From the NCBI GenBank assembly GCA_048772705.1, contig JBLWGC010000147.1:1-35660 (forward strand): a stretch of DNA of 35,660 nt, read 5' to 3'. The notes under the pieces are model-generated. The model had not been told where the DNA came from. It did no database searches and saw only the letters and a program-made list of their open reading frames with translations. Positions within the stretch are counted from its first letter, which is position 1; each line of letters opens with the position of its first letter. This document shows, in pieces, positions 1-6,471 of this stretch. The DNA comes from Leidyana gryllorum EB-2025a. Lineage: Eukaryota > Apicomplexa. The position numbers and the translations under genes were made by a program.

Positions 1-2
1 TT

Positions 3-31
3 CAAGGTTGTCTAAGATATGCTGCTCCGAC
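3..31 (+). pseudogene. tRNA-Glu relic fragment
   Basis: Weak match to the D-arm and 5' anticodon stem of the Glu family (GTCTAA..AGATATG). The acceptor and T-arm are missing. Similar relics lie at 4497-4530 and 29770-29811. Confidence 0.3.
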
Positions 32-154
32 AGGTGAGACAAGATTTGAGTTGTATATGCATGGAATCTTCGCCAGATTCATTCCAGTTGGCCCATCAAC
101 GATGTCTGCAAAACCCATCAGGTTGAGTAGTAGTCTGCCAACCACCACTCTACT

Positions 155-187
155 TCCGGTGGGACGGAATCGAACCGCCGACTATCT
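155..187 (-). pseudogene. tRNA-Tyr 3' half
   Basis: The acceptor 3' strand and T-arm of tRNA-Tyr are preserved, but the copy stops in the anticodon stem. It abuts the 3' end of a Glu gene in opposite orientation, making a tail-facing chimera. The left flank matches the flanks of the Tyr genes at 4644 and 33553. Confidence 0.75.
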
Positions 188-214
188 ATCCGGGTTCAAG
201 TCCCGGCAGTGGAA
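188..214 (+). pseudogene. tRNA-Glu 3' fragment
   Basis: Perfect Glu T-arm and acceptor 3' strand (CAGTGGA plus discriminator A) with everything upstream lost. The downstream flank matches that of full Glu genes, e.g. after 11414, so the right side of the break is a normal Glu-Thr module. Confidence 0.75.
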
Positions 215-282
215 GCTACTCGAGCAAAGTGCTCCAGTAATCCCCGTCAATAGTCACTGATTCGTGATCTTCGGCCTGCATT

Positions 283-341
283 GCCTTCTTAGCTCAGGGG
301 AGCATTCGCTTAGTAAGCGAAAGGTCGCCGATTCGTTTCCT
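283..341 (+). pseudogene. tRNA-Thr(AGU), truncated
   Basis: Acceptor, D-arm (two bases short) and a normal anticodon arm with loop TTAGTAA. The T-arm decays and the 3' acceptor strand is gone, replaced by the upstream flank of the next Ser gene. Confidence 0.75.
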
Positions 342-373
342 TCCCGAGGGAAAGTGTAACCAGTTACACTCTC

Positions 374-455
374 GGCAAGGTGGCCGAGCGGTTAAAACGG
401 CGGCCTGCTAAGCCGTTGGGTTTCAACCGCGTGAGTTCGAATCTCACCCTTGTCG
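374..455 (+). tRNA. tRNA-Ser(GCU)
   Basis: Class II tRNA of 82 nt. The acceptor GGCAAGG pairs with CCTTGTC allowing one G:U. Anticodon loop CTGCTAA gives GCU, for AGC/AGU codons. There is a long variable arm. The D-loop carries AAAA where paralogs at 15142 and 20207 have a G. Confidence 0.9.
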
Positions 456-568
456 GTAGCATTCGGGGAGAGCGCAACTGCTTCAATGATTGAAATGAGG
501 TTTCTGCCCGACTCGAACTCGCTCCACGCTGGACGCTATACCAAGTCAATTGTACTGTCTGATGCACC

Positions 569-640
569 GGCTGTTTGGTCTAGTGGTATGATTCTTCCTT
601 CGTGTGGAAGAAGTCCTGGGTTCGATTCCCAGAACAGCCC
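569..640 (+). tRNA. tRNA-Pro body with CGU (Thr) anticodon
   Basis: 72 nt. Acceptor, D-, anticodon and T-stems match the Pro family. The loop reads TTCGTGT instead of TTCGGGT, changing anticodon CGG to CGU, which would read Thr ACG. Its inverted paralog at 14189 keeps CGG, so this is a recent single change. Confidence 0.85.
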
Positions 641-721
641 CGTTGCTTGTCGGTTGACCCGACGCTCCATCTCATCTCAAGATGGTACGGCTTTCGTCCA
701 AAGCTGCAGCTGAGGAAGTTG

Positions 722-794
722 TCCACTGTAGTCTAAGTGGCTAGGATATGCGGCTCTCACCCGCACGACCCGGGTTCAAGCCCCGGCAGTGGAA
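722..794 (+). tRNA. tRNA-Glu(CUC)
   Basis: 73 nt. Acceptor TCCACTG/CAGTGGA is perfect. Anticodon loop CTCTCAC. T-loop TTCAAGC. Divergent from the Lys gene at 852, with the same pairing at 14035/13902 and 23368/23501. Confidence 0.93.
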
Positions 795-851
795 ATCCAG
801 CAGAGTGTGCTTGTAGGCAACGGTTCCACTACTCCCAGAGACATTGATTTG

Positions 852-924
852 CACCGCCCGCGGGGCTCGAACCCGCGACTGCAAGATTAAAAGTCTTGCG
901 CTCTACCGACTGAGCTAGGGCGGC
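852..924 (-). tRNA. tRNA-Lys(UUU)
   Basis: 73 n t with all four stems paired (G1:U72 wobble). Loop CTTTTAA gives UUU. Discriminator G. The T-loop TTCGAGC keeps a good internal B box. Confidence 0.95.
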
Positions 925-1052
925 AAGGAAGCTCTAAACTTAGTTACACCCCATTTGCCGGTGGGTGGAGCAGTGGAAGTATTGAGTGGTGGAACAATGT
1001 GCTTCAGTAACTTCCGTCAATAGGGACTCATTCGTGATGTCCAGTTAACATT

Positions 1053-1123
1053 GCCTTCTTAGCTTGGGGTAGAGCATTCGCTTAGTAAGTGAAAGGTCGC
1101 CAGTTCGATTCGGGCAGAAGGCT
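1053..1123 (+). tRNA. tRNA-Thr(AGU)
   Basis: 71 nt, D-loop one base shorter than the 72-nt family form. Loop TTAGTAA gives AGU (A34 presumably becomes inosine). The T-stem has one A:G mismatch. It is the left member of an opposed Thr pair with 2060-2131. Confidence 0.85.
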
Positions 1124-1171
1124 TGGCTTACGAGCCAATCTATCCTGCAACTGTTCCCTTCTGCGCACACT

Positions 1172-1243
1172 TAGCAGTGCGTCGTTTCGATCGACGGACC
1201 TTTGCGTTATGAGCCTAACACTCTTCCACTGAGCTACAATGCT
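1172..1243 (-). tRNA. Initiator tRNA-Met(CAU)
   Basis: Has the A1:U72 end and the AUCGAAA T-loop of eukaryotic initiators. Loop CTCATAA. The anticodon stem TTAGG/CGCAA has two mismatches and lacks the three G:C pairs typical of initiators; the same defect is in the copy at 13580, so this variant may be inactive. Confidence 0.85.
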
Positions 1244-1384
1244 CAGTCTGCAACATGGAAGAGGTAGCCGAAATGTGATCCTCGAGATGTTAGTTGCCCT
1301 GACTGCCCTATCGAAGCGGGCTAACGAGGTGGCTGTGTTGGTTCTGAGGGCAACATGTCCGGTTAAGTCAAACGACGACCAATA

Positions 1385-1453
1385 GGGCTGTTCTGGAATC
1401 GAACCCAGGACTCCTTCCACTCTGAGGAAGGATTATACAGCAGAGCAACACCC
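1385..1453 (-). pseudogene. tRNA-Pro relic
   Basis: Pro family with acceptor mismatch (GGGTGTT), a T-stem base lost and loop TCAGAGT (formal anticodon AGA). Sister relics sharing the same loop lie at 13369 and 28864, so it decayed before the module was copied. Confidence 0.75.
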
Positions 1454-1539
1454 AAATACTTGGGTGCATGCAAGCGGACATACAAATGCAGATTCGAATC
1501 TACTGTGGCCTTTCCAGCTTTTTTTGGGATGATCGCCGT

Positions 1540-1623
1540 TGCACAGAATGGGATTCGAACCCATGCAGACTTGCGCCTACCAGAACTTGAGTCTGGCCCC
1601 TTAGACCACTCGGGCATCTGTGC
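1540..1623 (-). tRNA. tRNA-Leu(CAA)
   Basis: 84-nt class II tRNA. Acceptor GCACAGA/TCTGTGC is perfect, stem CCAGA/TCTGG encloses CTCAAGT, and the variable arm TAGGCGCAAGTC is intact. It has no intron, although Leu(CAA) genes of many eukaryotes have one. Confidence 0.95.
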
Positions 1624-1719
1624 ATTACTTTCCTTCTGAGTTCCAAAGTGTTAATGGCTTCCGTTGCGACCGCCGATGTCGTTCTGGCTGCGGTGTGCCG
1701 CCCCGAAGTACTCTCACAG

Positions 1720-1797
1720 CGCGGGGTGCTTAGATGGTAACGTATCTGACTGTAGTGGTGGCATCAGATATTCCACGAGTAAATTCCGTCCACCCGA
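1720..1797 (+). pseudogene. tRNA-Tyr relic
   Basis: The Tyr anticodon and intron-like core (CTGTAG..GGCATCAG) are kept. The D-arm is altered and the T-arm has lost its TTCGAAT core. Same damaged form at 13047 and 28518. Confidence 0.7.
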
Positions 1798-1898
1798 AGT
1801 TGAGGAGTGGACTTCTTGCAACGCAGTTCGTCTGACGCTCCTGTTCCATCCCATCCTGGTCGATGCTTCGCTACCTCTACAGCCTCGCTCAAAGATTT

Positions 1899-1970
1899 GT
1901 CCAAGTCGTCTAGTGGTTAGGACAGCACGTTGTGGCCGTGCAAACCCAGGCTCGATTCCTGGCTCGGACA
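1899..1970 (+). tRNA. tRNA-His(GUG)
   Basis: 72 nt. Loop TTGTGGC within GCACG/CGTGC. T-loop CTCGATT. One A:C mismatch in acceptor GTCCAAG/CTCGGAC that the paralog at 12904 does not have. Confidence 0.9.
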
Positions 1971-2059
1971 ACCAATCTAAAGTGCATTGCAAACCCCCTC
2001 CAAACCTCTCAGATCCTTATCGAGACTGAGAGACCAGAATAGCTTAAGTGCGTGAGGAA

Positions 2060-2131
2060 AGCCTTCTGCCGGAATCGAACCGGCGACTTCTCGCTTACGA
2101 AGCGAACGCTCTGCCCCTAAGCTAAAAAGGC
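2060..2131 (-). tRNA. tRNA-Thr(CGU)
   Basis: 72 nt, loop TTCGTAA. The acceptor GCCTTTT pairs with AGAAGGC through one wobble. Opposed in orientation to Thr(AGU) at 1053; this pair is the inferred substrate of the inversion seen at 28195-29261. Confidence 0.9.
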
Positions 2132-2261
2132 AACTTATCTGGAGAATTATGTGTCAGTTGTATCGACAAAAGTTAGCCGGGTGCTACGTGCACGGCGGGC
2201 AGTCCCGCCCATCGTGCGGGCATGCTGGGAAGAAGTCGCAAGTTATTCTGACTACAACGGC

Positions 2262-2341
2262 TGACAAGAGTTGGATTCCAACCCACGCCCTTTCGGACTG
2301 CGGCCTGAACACAGCGCCTTGGACCACTCGGCCCTCTTGCC
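2262..2341 (-). tRNA. tRNA-Leu(CAG)
   Basis: 80-nt class II tRNA. Stem CTGTG/CGCAG with loop TTCAGGC. The T-loop start is changed (TTGGAAT for TTCGAAT), a B-box change absent from the 9944 and 12529 copies, so activity is doubtful. Confidence 0.85.
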
Positions 2342-2342
2342 G

Positions 2343-2392
2343 AAATGTTGTTGGCTCGCCGCTCCACAAATGTTGTTGGCTCGCCGCTCCAC
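2343..2392. repeat. 25-bp tandem duplication
   Basis: Two adjacent copies of a 25-bp spacer segment next to Leu(CAG). The same doubling is at 12478-12527, while the related spacers after 10023 and at 20880 have one copy. It therefore arose before the inverted duplication. Confidence 0.85.
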
Positions 2393-2460
2393 GCGTTTTC
2401 TATCCGTGGAATCTCAAAATGGAAGAACTTCTGGGGTTGGGGGCTAGCATATCCAGAGCG

Positions 2461-2530
2461 TCCGAGATAGTATAGCGGTTAGTATTCCGCCTATCACGCG
2501 GAAAACCAAGATCGATTTCCGGTCTCGGAG
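2461..2530 (+). pseudogene. tRNA-Asp(AUC), degenerate
   Basis: Perfect acceptor TCCGAGA/TCTCGGA, but 2 nt short, with a disrupted T-stem. Loop CTATCAC gives AUC rather than GUC. Paralog at 12339 has the same anticodon. Confidence 0.7.
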
Positions 2531-2585
2531 CACAGTTGGTTGCGCTTAGGATTGTTTCTTTCGGATCTCGCTGAAAGTTGCGAGC

Positions 2586-2657
2586 TACAGCCACCGAGGA
2601 TCGGATCGGGACCTTCTGCGTGTGAAGCAGACGTCGTGACCACTAGACCATGGCTGC
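2586..2657 (-). tRNA. tRNA-Val(CAC), T-loop damaged
   Basis: Loop TTCACAC in stem TCTGC/GCAGA. One base is deleted in the T-arm (GATCCGATC for GAGTTCGATC), which weakens the B box. Other stems pair. Confidence 0.8.
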
Positions 2658-2775
2658 ACGGAGCCTGCGGACTGGGAAAAAAGGCGTGTGTCTCTGGAAA
2701 CACGTATTCTGATGATCTAGTTGAGGGAGAGCTAGTGTGGATGGCTTTACCAACTCTTTTGGGAAGGACTGAATG

Positions 2776-2847
2776 GGTTGCGTGGTGTAGTGGTTAGCAC
2801 TGGAGACTCTGAATCTCCCGACCCGGGTTCGATTCCCGGCGCGACCT
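2776..2847 (+). tRNA. tRNA-Gln(CUG)
   Basis: 72 nt. Acceptor GGTTGCG/CGCGACC, stem GGAGA/TCTCC around CTCTGAA, T-stem CCGGG/CCCGG. The only fully intact Gln gene here. A TTTT run lies about 28 nt downstream. Confidence 0.95.
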
Positions 2848-2910
2848 CGAAACTAGTGCTCACTATTTTGTGAAACCTCGCCAATTCTCTTGGTCTGCGG
2901 GACCTTCCGT

Positions 2911-2983
2911 GCGGTTATCCTCTAGTGGTCACGACGTCTGCTTCACACGCAGCAGCTCCTGACTTCAATCCTCGGTGGCTGTG
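2911..2983 (+). pseudogene. tRNA-Val(CAC) pseudogene
   Basis: The D-loop and anticodon arm (TTCACAC) are kept. The acceptor 5' strand GCGGTTA no longer pairs with TGGCTGT, and the variable loop and T-arm are altered. Confidence 0.75.
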
Positions 2984-3040
2984 GCTCGCAACTGGGCGAG
3001 AACCAGGGGAGACAATCTTAAGCGAAACCATCTAAGTGTG

Positions 3041-3112
3041 CTCCGAGACCGGGAATCGAACCCGGATCTTTCGCGTGACAGGCGGAGATACTGACAACTA
3101 TACTATCTCGAA
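3041..3112 (-). tRNA. tRNA-Asp(GUC)
   Basis: 72 nt, loop CTGTCAC, T-arm intact. Acceptor pairs with one wobble. One mismatch near the base of the anticodon stem. Confidence 0.88.
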
Positions 3113-3208
3113 CGCTTTGGACATACCGGTCTCCTATCCCAAAAGTCCTTCCATTTTGAGATTCCACAAGGACAGGAAACGCGTGGAACGGCGAGCCAAC
3201 AAAATTCC

Positions 3209-3288
3209 GGCGAGATGGCCTAGTGGTCTGAGGCGCTGTGATCAGGTCCCAGTCCGAAAGGGCGTGGGTTCGGATCCCACTCTTGTCA
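3209..3288 (+). tRNA. tRNA-Leu(CAG)
   Basis: 80 nt. Loop ATCAGGT (A32 is unusual) with one stem mismatch. Acceptor GGCGAGA/TCTTGTC allows one G:U. T-loop TTCGGAT. Slightly worn copy. Confidence 0.85.
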
Positions 3289-3390
3289 GCCGTTGTAGTC
3301 AGGACAACCTGCGACTTCATCCCAGCATGCCCCGCACGATGCACGTTGACTTTTGTCGATACAACTGACACATGATTCTCCAGCTAAGTT

Positions 3391-3462
3391 GCCTTCTTAG
3401 CTTAGGGGCAGAGCATTCGCTTAGCAAGCGATGGGTCGCCGGTTCGATTTCGGCAGAAGGCT
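3391..3462 (+). tRNA. tRNA-Thr body with AGC (Ala) anticodon
   Basis: 72 nt with a perfect Thr acceptor and good T-arm. Loop TTAGCAA replaces TTAGTAA, changing AGU to AGC (Ala GCU/GCC). The paralog at 35230 keeps AGU. Confidence 0.88.
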
Positions 3463-3498
3463 TTGCTCACGACCCAATCAATTCTATATGCGCACACT

Positions 3499-3570
3499 CA
3501 GCAGTGCGTCGTTTCGATCGACGAACCTTTGGGTTACGAGCCCAACACTCTTCCACTGAGCTACACTGCT
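3499..3570 (-). tRNA. Initiator-Met body with CGU anticodon
   Basis: 72 nt. All stems pair, with the initiator T-loop AUCGAAA and stem TTGGG/CCCAA. Loop CTCGTAA changes CAU to CGU, which would read ACG. Discriminator G here, A in the copy at 35109. Confidence 0.9.
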
Positions 3571-3704
3571 CAGTCTGCAACATGGAAGAGGAGCCGAAAC
3601 GCGATTCTTGAGATGTTAATGGCCTTGAGTGCCGAAGTGGCTAACGAGGTGGCTGTGTTGGTTGTGAGGGCAACTTGTCCCGTCGGGTCAACCGACGACC
3701 AAGA

Positions 3705-3776
3705 GGGCTGTTCTGGGAATCGAACCCAGGACTCCTTCCACCCTAAGGAAGGATCACACCACTAGACCAAACAGCC
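3705..3776 (-). tRNA. tRNA-Pro(AGG)
   Basis: 72 nt, acceptor GGCTGTT/AACAGCC perfect, stem CTTCC/GGAAG around TTAGGGT. One D-loop change (TGTGAT for TATGAT). Part of the iMet-Pro-Leu module. Confidence 0.94.
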
Positions 3777-3859
3777 GAATGGGGAGGGGGATATAACGGC
3801 TACTTACGTACAGCCGTAGACTCGAAGTGATGGTCAATGCCGCCCGGAATGAGAACCGT

Positions 3860-3943
3860 TGCACAGAATGGGATTCGAACCCATGCAGACTTGCGCCTAC
3901 CAGAACTTGAGTCTGGCCCCTTAGACCGCTCGGGCATCTGTGC
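3860..3943 (-). tRNA. tRNA-Leu(CAA)
   Basis: 84 nt, intronless, loop CTCAAGT, all stems paired. A single D-loop change (GCGG for GTGG) separates it from the 1540 copy. Confidence 0.95.
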
Positions 3944-3989
3944 GTTACTTTCCTTCTGAGTTCCAGCGTGCAAACGGCTTCCGTTGTCT

Positions 3990-4044
3990 CCGAGAGGGCG
4001 AGGATCTGGGGTTAAGCCTTTCGAACCCCGGGGCAGTTGGACGG
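3990..4044 (+). pseudogene. Leu variable-arm remnant with foreign 3' hairpin block
   Basis: CCGAGAGGGCG resembles the variable arm of Leu(CAG). It is joined to a hairpin-capable block (GGGGTT..AACCCC) in place of the Leu T-arm. The same block follows Leu bodies at 25627, 30097 and 33633 and always abuts a Tyr gene. Confidence 0.55.
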
Positions 4045-4123
4045 CCGGGGATAGCTCAGTTGGGAGAGCATCCGACTGTAGTGCTGGCATCAGATAGTCG
4101 GCGGTTCGATCCGTCCCTCCGGA
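4045..4123 (+). tRNA. tRNA-Tyr(GUA) with 7-nt intron
   Basis: 79 nt. The anticodon stem closes only if seven bases after CTGTAG (TGCTGGC) are an intron, the standard position 37/38. One mismatch in the acceptor and one in the anticodon stem; T-loop one base short. Confidence 0.85.
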
Positions 4124-4225
4124 AGTAGAGTGGTGATTGGCAAACTACTACTCAACCTGATGGTTTTGGCAGACAGCGTTGATAGGCCAACTAGACTACT
4201 CCGGCGAGGGTTCCATCTATGTAGT

Positions 4226-4298
4226 TCGGATGGGTTGGGAATCGACCCCAGAACTTTTCGTATACTAAGCCACCGTGTCATCATCTGGGCTAGCCTCC
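4226..4298 (-). pseudogene. Ala-like tRNA relic (recurrent family)
   Basis: Resembles tRNA-Ala in D-arm spacing and the GGGATCGAT T-arm. The anticodon stem no longer pairs and the loop reads TTAGTAT. Related copies lie at 21548, 25404, 30288 and 33399, each beside a Pro gene or its flank. Confidence 0.6.
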
Positions 4299-4387
4299 CT
4301 CTGTGCCTACCTCATGGCATTGAGTGATACTTCACATAGTGAGACGAGTCTCTCGACTGTACCCAGCGGGTTGAACGACCGACAGGC

Positions 4388-4459
4388 GGCTGTTTGGTCT
4401 AGTGATATGATCGTTCCTTTGGGTGGAAGAAGTCCTGGGTTCGATTCCCAGAACAGCCC
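4388..4459 (+). tRNA. tRNA-Pro(UGG)
   Basis: 72 nt, loop TTTGGGT gives UGG. Acceptor and T-arm intact. One G:G mismatch at the base of the anticodon stem and one D-loop change (GTGATA). Confidence 0.88.
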
Positions 4460-4496
4460 GTCTGGTACTTGTGGACTCAAAACGTCAGTCTATCCA

Positions 4497-4530
4497 AGGT
4501 CGGATGAGATATGCTGCTCAGCTAAGACAA
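4497..4530 (+). pseudogene. tRNA-Glu relic fragment
   Basis: Faint D-arm and anticodon-stem match to Glu (GATGAGATATGCTGCTC). Located as at the window start, in the Pro-to-Tyr interval. Confidence 0.3.
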
Positions 4531-4643
4531 CATTTGAGTTATATATGCATGGAATCTTCGCCAGATTAACTCCAGTTGGCCCATCAACGCTTTTTGCCAA
4601 AGTCCATCAGGTTGAGTAGTAGTTTGCACAGCACCTCGCTACT

Positions 4644-4723
4644 TCCGGTGGGACGGAATCGAACCGCCGACTATCTGATGCCAGTACTACAGTCAGATGC
4701 TCTACCAACTGAGCTACCCCCGG
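4644..4723 (-). tRNA. tRNA-Tyr(GUA) with 7-nt intron
   Basis: 80 nt. Stem TCTGA/TCAGA, GUA anticodon, 7-nt intron TACTGGC. The acceptor CCGGGGG/CCACCGG has one mismatch, common to all Tyr copies here. Confidence 0.92.
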
Positions 4724-4883
4724 CCGGCCAACGGCGTCGAGGTTCGCAGACTCAACCTCAGAACCTCAAAAGTGACACTTCAAGTTCTCAAGTGCGGCAC
4801 AGGTTACGGGCGTGTTGCGTGTGTTCATTTGAGAAAGCGCTAGTCCGGATAATTCTACCGACTCTTCTGGGATGGGCTGAAGC

Positions 4884-4948
4884 GGTTGCGTGGTGTAGTG
4901 GTTAGCACTGGAGACTCTGAATCTCCTGACCTGGGTTCGATTCGGACC
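4884..4948 (+). pseudogene. tRNA-Gln(CUG), 3' deletion
   Basis: Identical to the 2776 gene through the T-loop. About 7 nt spanning the T-stem and acceptor are then missing, so neither can close. The Val gene starts 6 nt later. Confidence 0.85.
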
Positions 4949-4954
4949 TGCCGT

Positions 4955-5027
4955 GCAGCCAGGGTCTAGTGGTTACGACTTCTGCTTCACACGCAGAAGG
5001 TCCCGAGTCCGATCCTCGGTGGCTGTA
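4955..5027 (+). tRNA. tRNA-Val(CAC)
   Basis: 73 nt. Acceptor GCAGCCA/TGGCTGT (G1:U72), loop TTCACAC. T-loop TCCGATC rather than TTCGATC, a change of one B-box base. Position 8 is also altered (GGG). Confidence 0.85.
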
Positions 5028-5082
5028 GCTCGCAACTTTCAGCGGCAACCACAGGAGACAATCTTCAGCGGAACCAACTGTG

Positions 5083-5154
5083 CTCCGAGACCGGGAATCG
5101 AAGCCGGGTCTTCCGCGTGACAGGCGGAAATACTAACCACTATACTATGTCGGA
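5083..5154 (-). tRNA. tRNA-Asp(GUC)
   Basis: 72 nt, loop CTGTCAC in a perfect stem. One acceptor mismatch (TCCGACA/TCTCGGA) and one at the T-stem end. Confidence 0.85.
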
Positions 5155-5249
5155 CGCTAGTAAAGCTACCGGCCTCCAACCCCAGAAGTCCTCGCATTTT
5201 GAGATTTCACGGACAGGAAACGGGTGGAACGGCGAGCCAACAACACTTC

Positions 5250-5288
5250 GGCGAGTGCTGTGTGCAAGCCGCCGTCCGAAAATGGGGG
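5250..5288 (+). pseudogene. tRNA-Leu relic
   Basis: Compressed remnant with the Leu acceptor start, anticodon-stem debris and the CCGAAA variable-arm motif. It sits where the Asp-Leu module should carry Leu(CAG). Confidence 0.55.
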
Positions 5289-5305
5289 CGGAGGATCACA
5301 TTACA

Positions 5306-5386
5306 CGACAACTGCTGGATTCGAACCAGCGCGGGCCAGACCCAGTAGATTTCAAGTCTAACCCTTAATCACTCGGGCAAGTTGCC
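5306..5386 (-). tRNA. tRNA-Ser(UGA)
   Basis: 81-nt class II tRNA. Loop CTTGAAA gives UGA. Acceptor GGCAACT/AGTTGTC with one G:U; T-arm GCTGG/CCAGC. One mismatch at the base of the anticodon stem. Only good Ser(UGA) copy in the window. Confidence 0.87.
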
Positions 5387-5474
5387 AACTGTTGAATTGG
5401 ACATCCCGCGGGTAGTGGCTCCACAGAGGGCTGCGGTGAGTGCCTATCTTCACCGCGTTTCAAGGCTTTCTAGC

Positions 5475-5547
5475 GCCTCGGTAGCTCAGTTGGGAGAGCG
5501 CCAGACTGAAGATCTGGAAGTCCCGTGCTCGATCCACAGCCGAGGCA
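5475..5547 (+). tRNA. tRNA-Phe(GAA)
   Basis: 73 nt. Acceptor GCCTCGG/CCGAGGC perfect, loop CTGAAGA. T-loop begins CTCG instead of TTCG and one T-stem pair is lost; the 19232 copy is clean. Confidence 0.88.
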
Positions 5548-5611
5548 GCGAGGTTGTGGCATCTGGTGTCAAGATCCCTCGCGCCCGTGCGAGGGTTCTG
5601 CCCCTCAGCTA

Positions 5612-5684
5612 AGGGTATGGCTGAGACCGGCTAGGATATGCGGCTCTCGCTCGCACGGTCCGGGTTCAAGTCCCGGCAGTGGAA
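5612..5684 (+). pseudogene. tRNA-Glu(CUC) pseudogene
   Basis: The 3' two thirds match Glu (loop CTCTCGC, T-arm perfect). The 5' acceptor and D-arm start are replaced (GGTATGG..). Shared with 34580. Confidence 0.75.
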
Positions 5685-5760
5685 GTCCTCGGACTATCCG
5701 ACCACAGTCCTTCAGTAAGCTCCCTCAATGAGGATAGATGCGTAATTTCCCGCTTGGATT

Positions 5761-5832
5761 GCCGTCTTAAGTTAGGGGCAGAGCGTTTGCTTCGTAAGGG
5801 AGAAGTCGGCGGCTCGATTCCGACAGAAGGCT
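5761..5832 (+). pseudogene. tRNA-Thr(CGU), degenerate
   Basis: Full length with loop TTCGTAA. Mismatches are spread over the acceptor, anticodon stem and T-stem. The inverted paralog at 34432 is slightly better preserved. Confidence 0.75.
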
Positions 5833-5899
5833 TTGATGCATCGATAGGCTCTCTAACAACGGCTGTCACCACGTACAAGATGCAGCAAGATCGTCATCT

Positions 5900-5970
5900 G
5901 CATCTGTGGTCTATTGGTAGAATGTCTCGTTGCTAGCGAGACGACCCGTTTTCGATTCCCGGCAGATGCA
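5900..5970 (+). tRNA. tRNA-Gly body with GCU (Ser) anticodon
   Basis: 71 nt with Gly acceptor GCATCTG/CAGATGC. Stem TCTCG/CGAGA encloses TTGCTAG, giving GCU in place of GCC. The T-stem is also weakened (CCGTT). The paralog at 34294 keeps GCC. Confidence 0.8.
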
Positions 5971-6063
5971 GAGGACATAGCACATGGCTGATTCACTAGA
6001 ATTCTACGCCGTTGAACTCCGGTGCCAATTAGACACGGGCGGACAGCTGTAGCACTCGCAGGG

Positions 6064-6115
6064 ACGTATGTGACGGCGCAGCGCCGACTGGGCGTGGGTC
6101 CGAATCCCATTCTTG
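6064..6115 (+). pseudogene. tRNA-Leu 3' relic
   Basis: T-arm and part of the variable arm of Leu (GGGCGTGGGTCCGAATCCC). The anticodon arm has collapsed. Matches the relic at 34150. Confidence 0.6.
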
Positions 6116-6150
6116 GTTGCGCCCCATACGAGAAGAACATAAAGTCTGAT

Positions 6151-6222
6151 TGAGCCCAGAGTGATTCGAACACCCAACCTTCTGATCTGGAGTCAGACGC
6201 GCTACCGTTGCGCCATAGGCCC
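6151..6222 (-). tRNA. tRNA-Trp(CCA)
   Basis: 72 nt. Stem TCTGA/TCAGA with loop CTCCAGA, acceptor GGGCCTA/TGGGCTC with wobbles, T-loop TTCGAAT. Adjacent to Cys on the same strand. Confidence 0.95.
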
Positions 6223-6303
6223 AAAACCATCTCCCGTTCCAAACTAATTGCCTTGTGGTCAGGAATGGAGGTCCAACATCTCCGATCGTTCCAAACCATC
6301 TTC

Positions 6304-6375
6304 TGGGCACGCGCGGAGTTGGACCACGGATTTGCTGATCTGCAGTCAGCTACTCTACCACTGAACTACGTACCC
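6304..6375 (-). tRNA. tRNA-Cys(GCA)
   Basis: 72 nt. Loop CTGCAGA, acceptor GGGTACG/CGTGCCC. D-arm has GTTCAG and the T-loop starts TCCAA, so it is slightly worn against the copy at 16144. Confidence 0.88.
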
Positions 6376-6471
6376 ACAAACTACCCGTCATACTCGCTCA
6401 ACTCGATTCTGTCTTCTCATTTGAAACAAAACGGCCGTTATTGTGCACGAGCTTGAACAACAACGAGTCAT

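Larger units (their letters stand above)
569..2657. repeat. Inverted-duplication arm 1 (13 tRNA loci)
   Basis: The order Pro+, Glu+, Lys-, Thr+, iMet-, Pro-, Leu-, Tyr+, His+, Thr-, Leu-, Asp+, Val- recurs exactly reversed at 12213-14260, including spacers and a 25-bp tandem duplication. Divergence is mostly point changes and short indels. Confidence 0.9.
3391..3943. repeat. Thr-iMet-Pro-Leu module, inverted copy at 34734-35301
   Basis: Gene order and spacers Thr+, iMet body-, Pro-, Leu- recur reversed as Leu+, Pro+, iMet body+, Thr-. Both copies carry the CGU change in the initiator body, so that change predates the duplication; the Thr AGC change does not. Confidence 0.88.
5612..6115. repeat. 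Glu-Thr-Gly-Leu relic module, inverted copy at 34150-34652
   Basis: Glu relic+, Thr+, Gly+, Leu relic+ with conserved spacers recur as Leu relic-, Gly-, Thr-, Glu relic-. Both carry the same damage in Glu and Leu. Confidence 0.88.

Noticed and set aside
1516-1526. T-run as terminator for Leu(CAA) at 1540
   Set aside because: The run is on the plus strand; on the transcribed strand of Leu it reads as A.
5853-6299. 148-codon reading frame
   Set aside because: Entirely Gly, Leu relic and Trp sequence; the equivalent frame is broken in the paralogous module.
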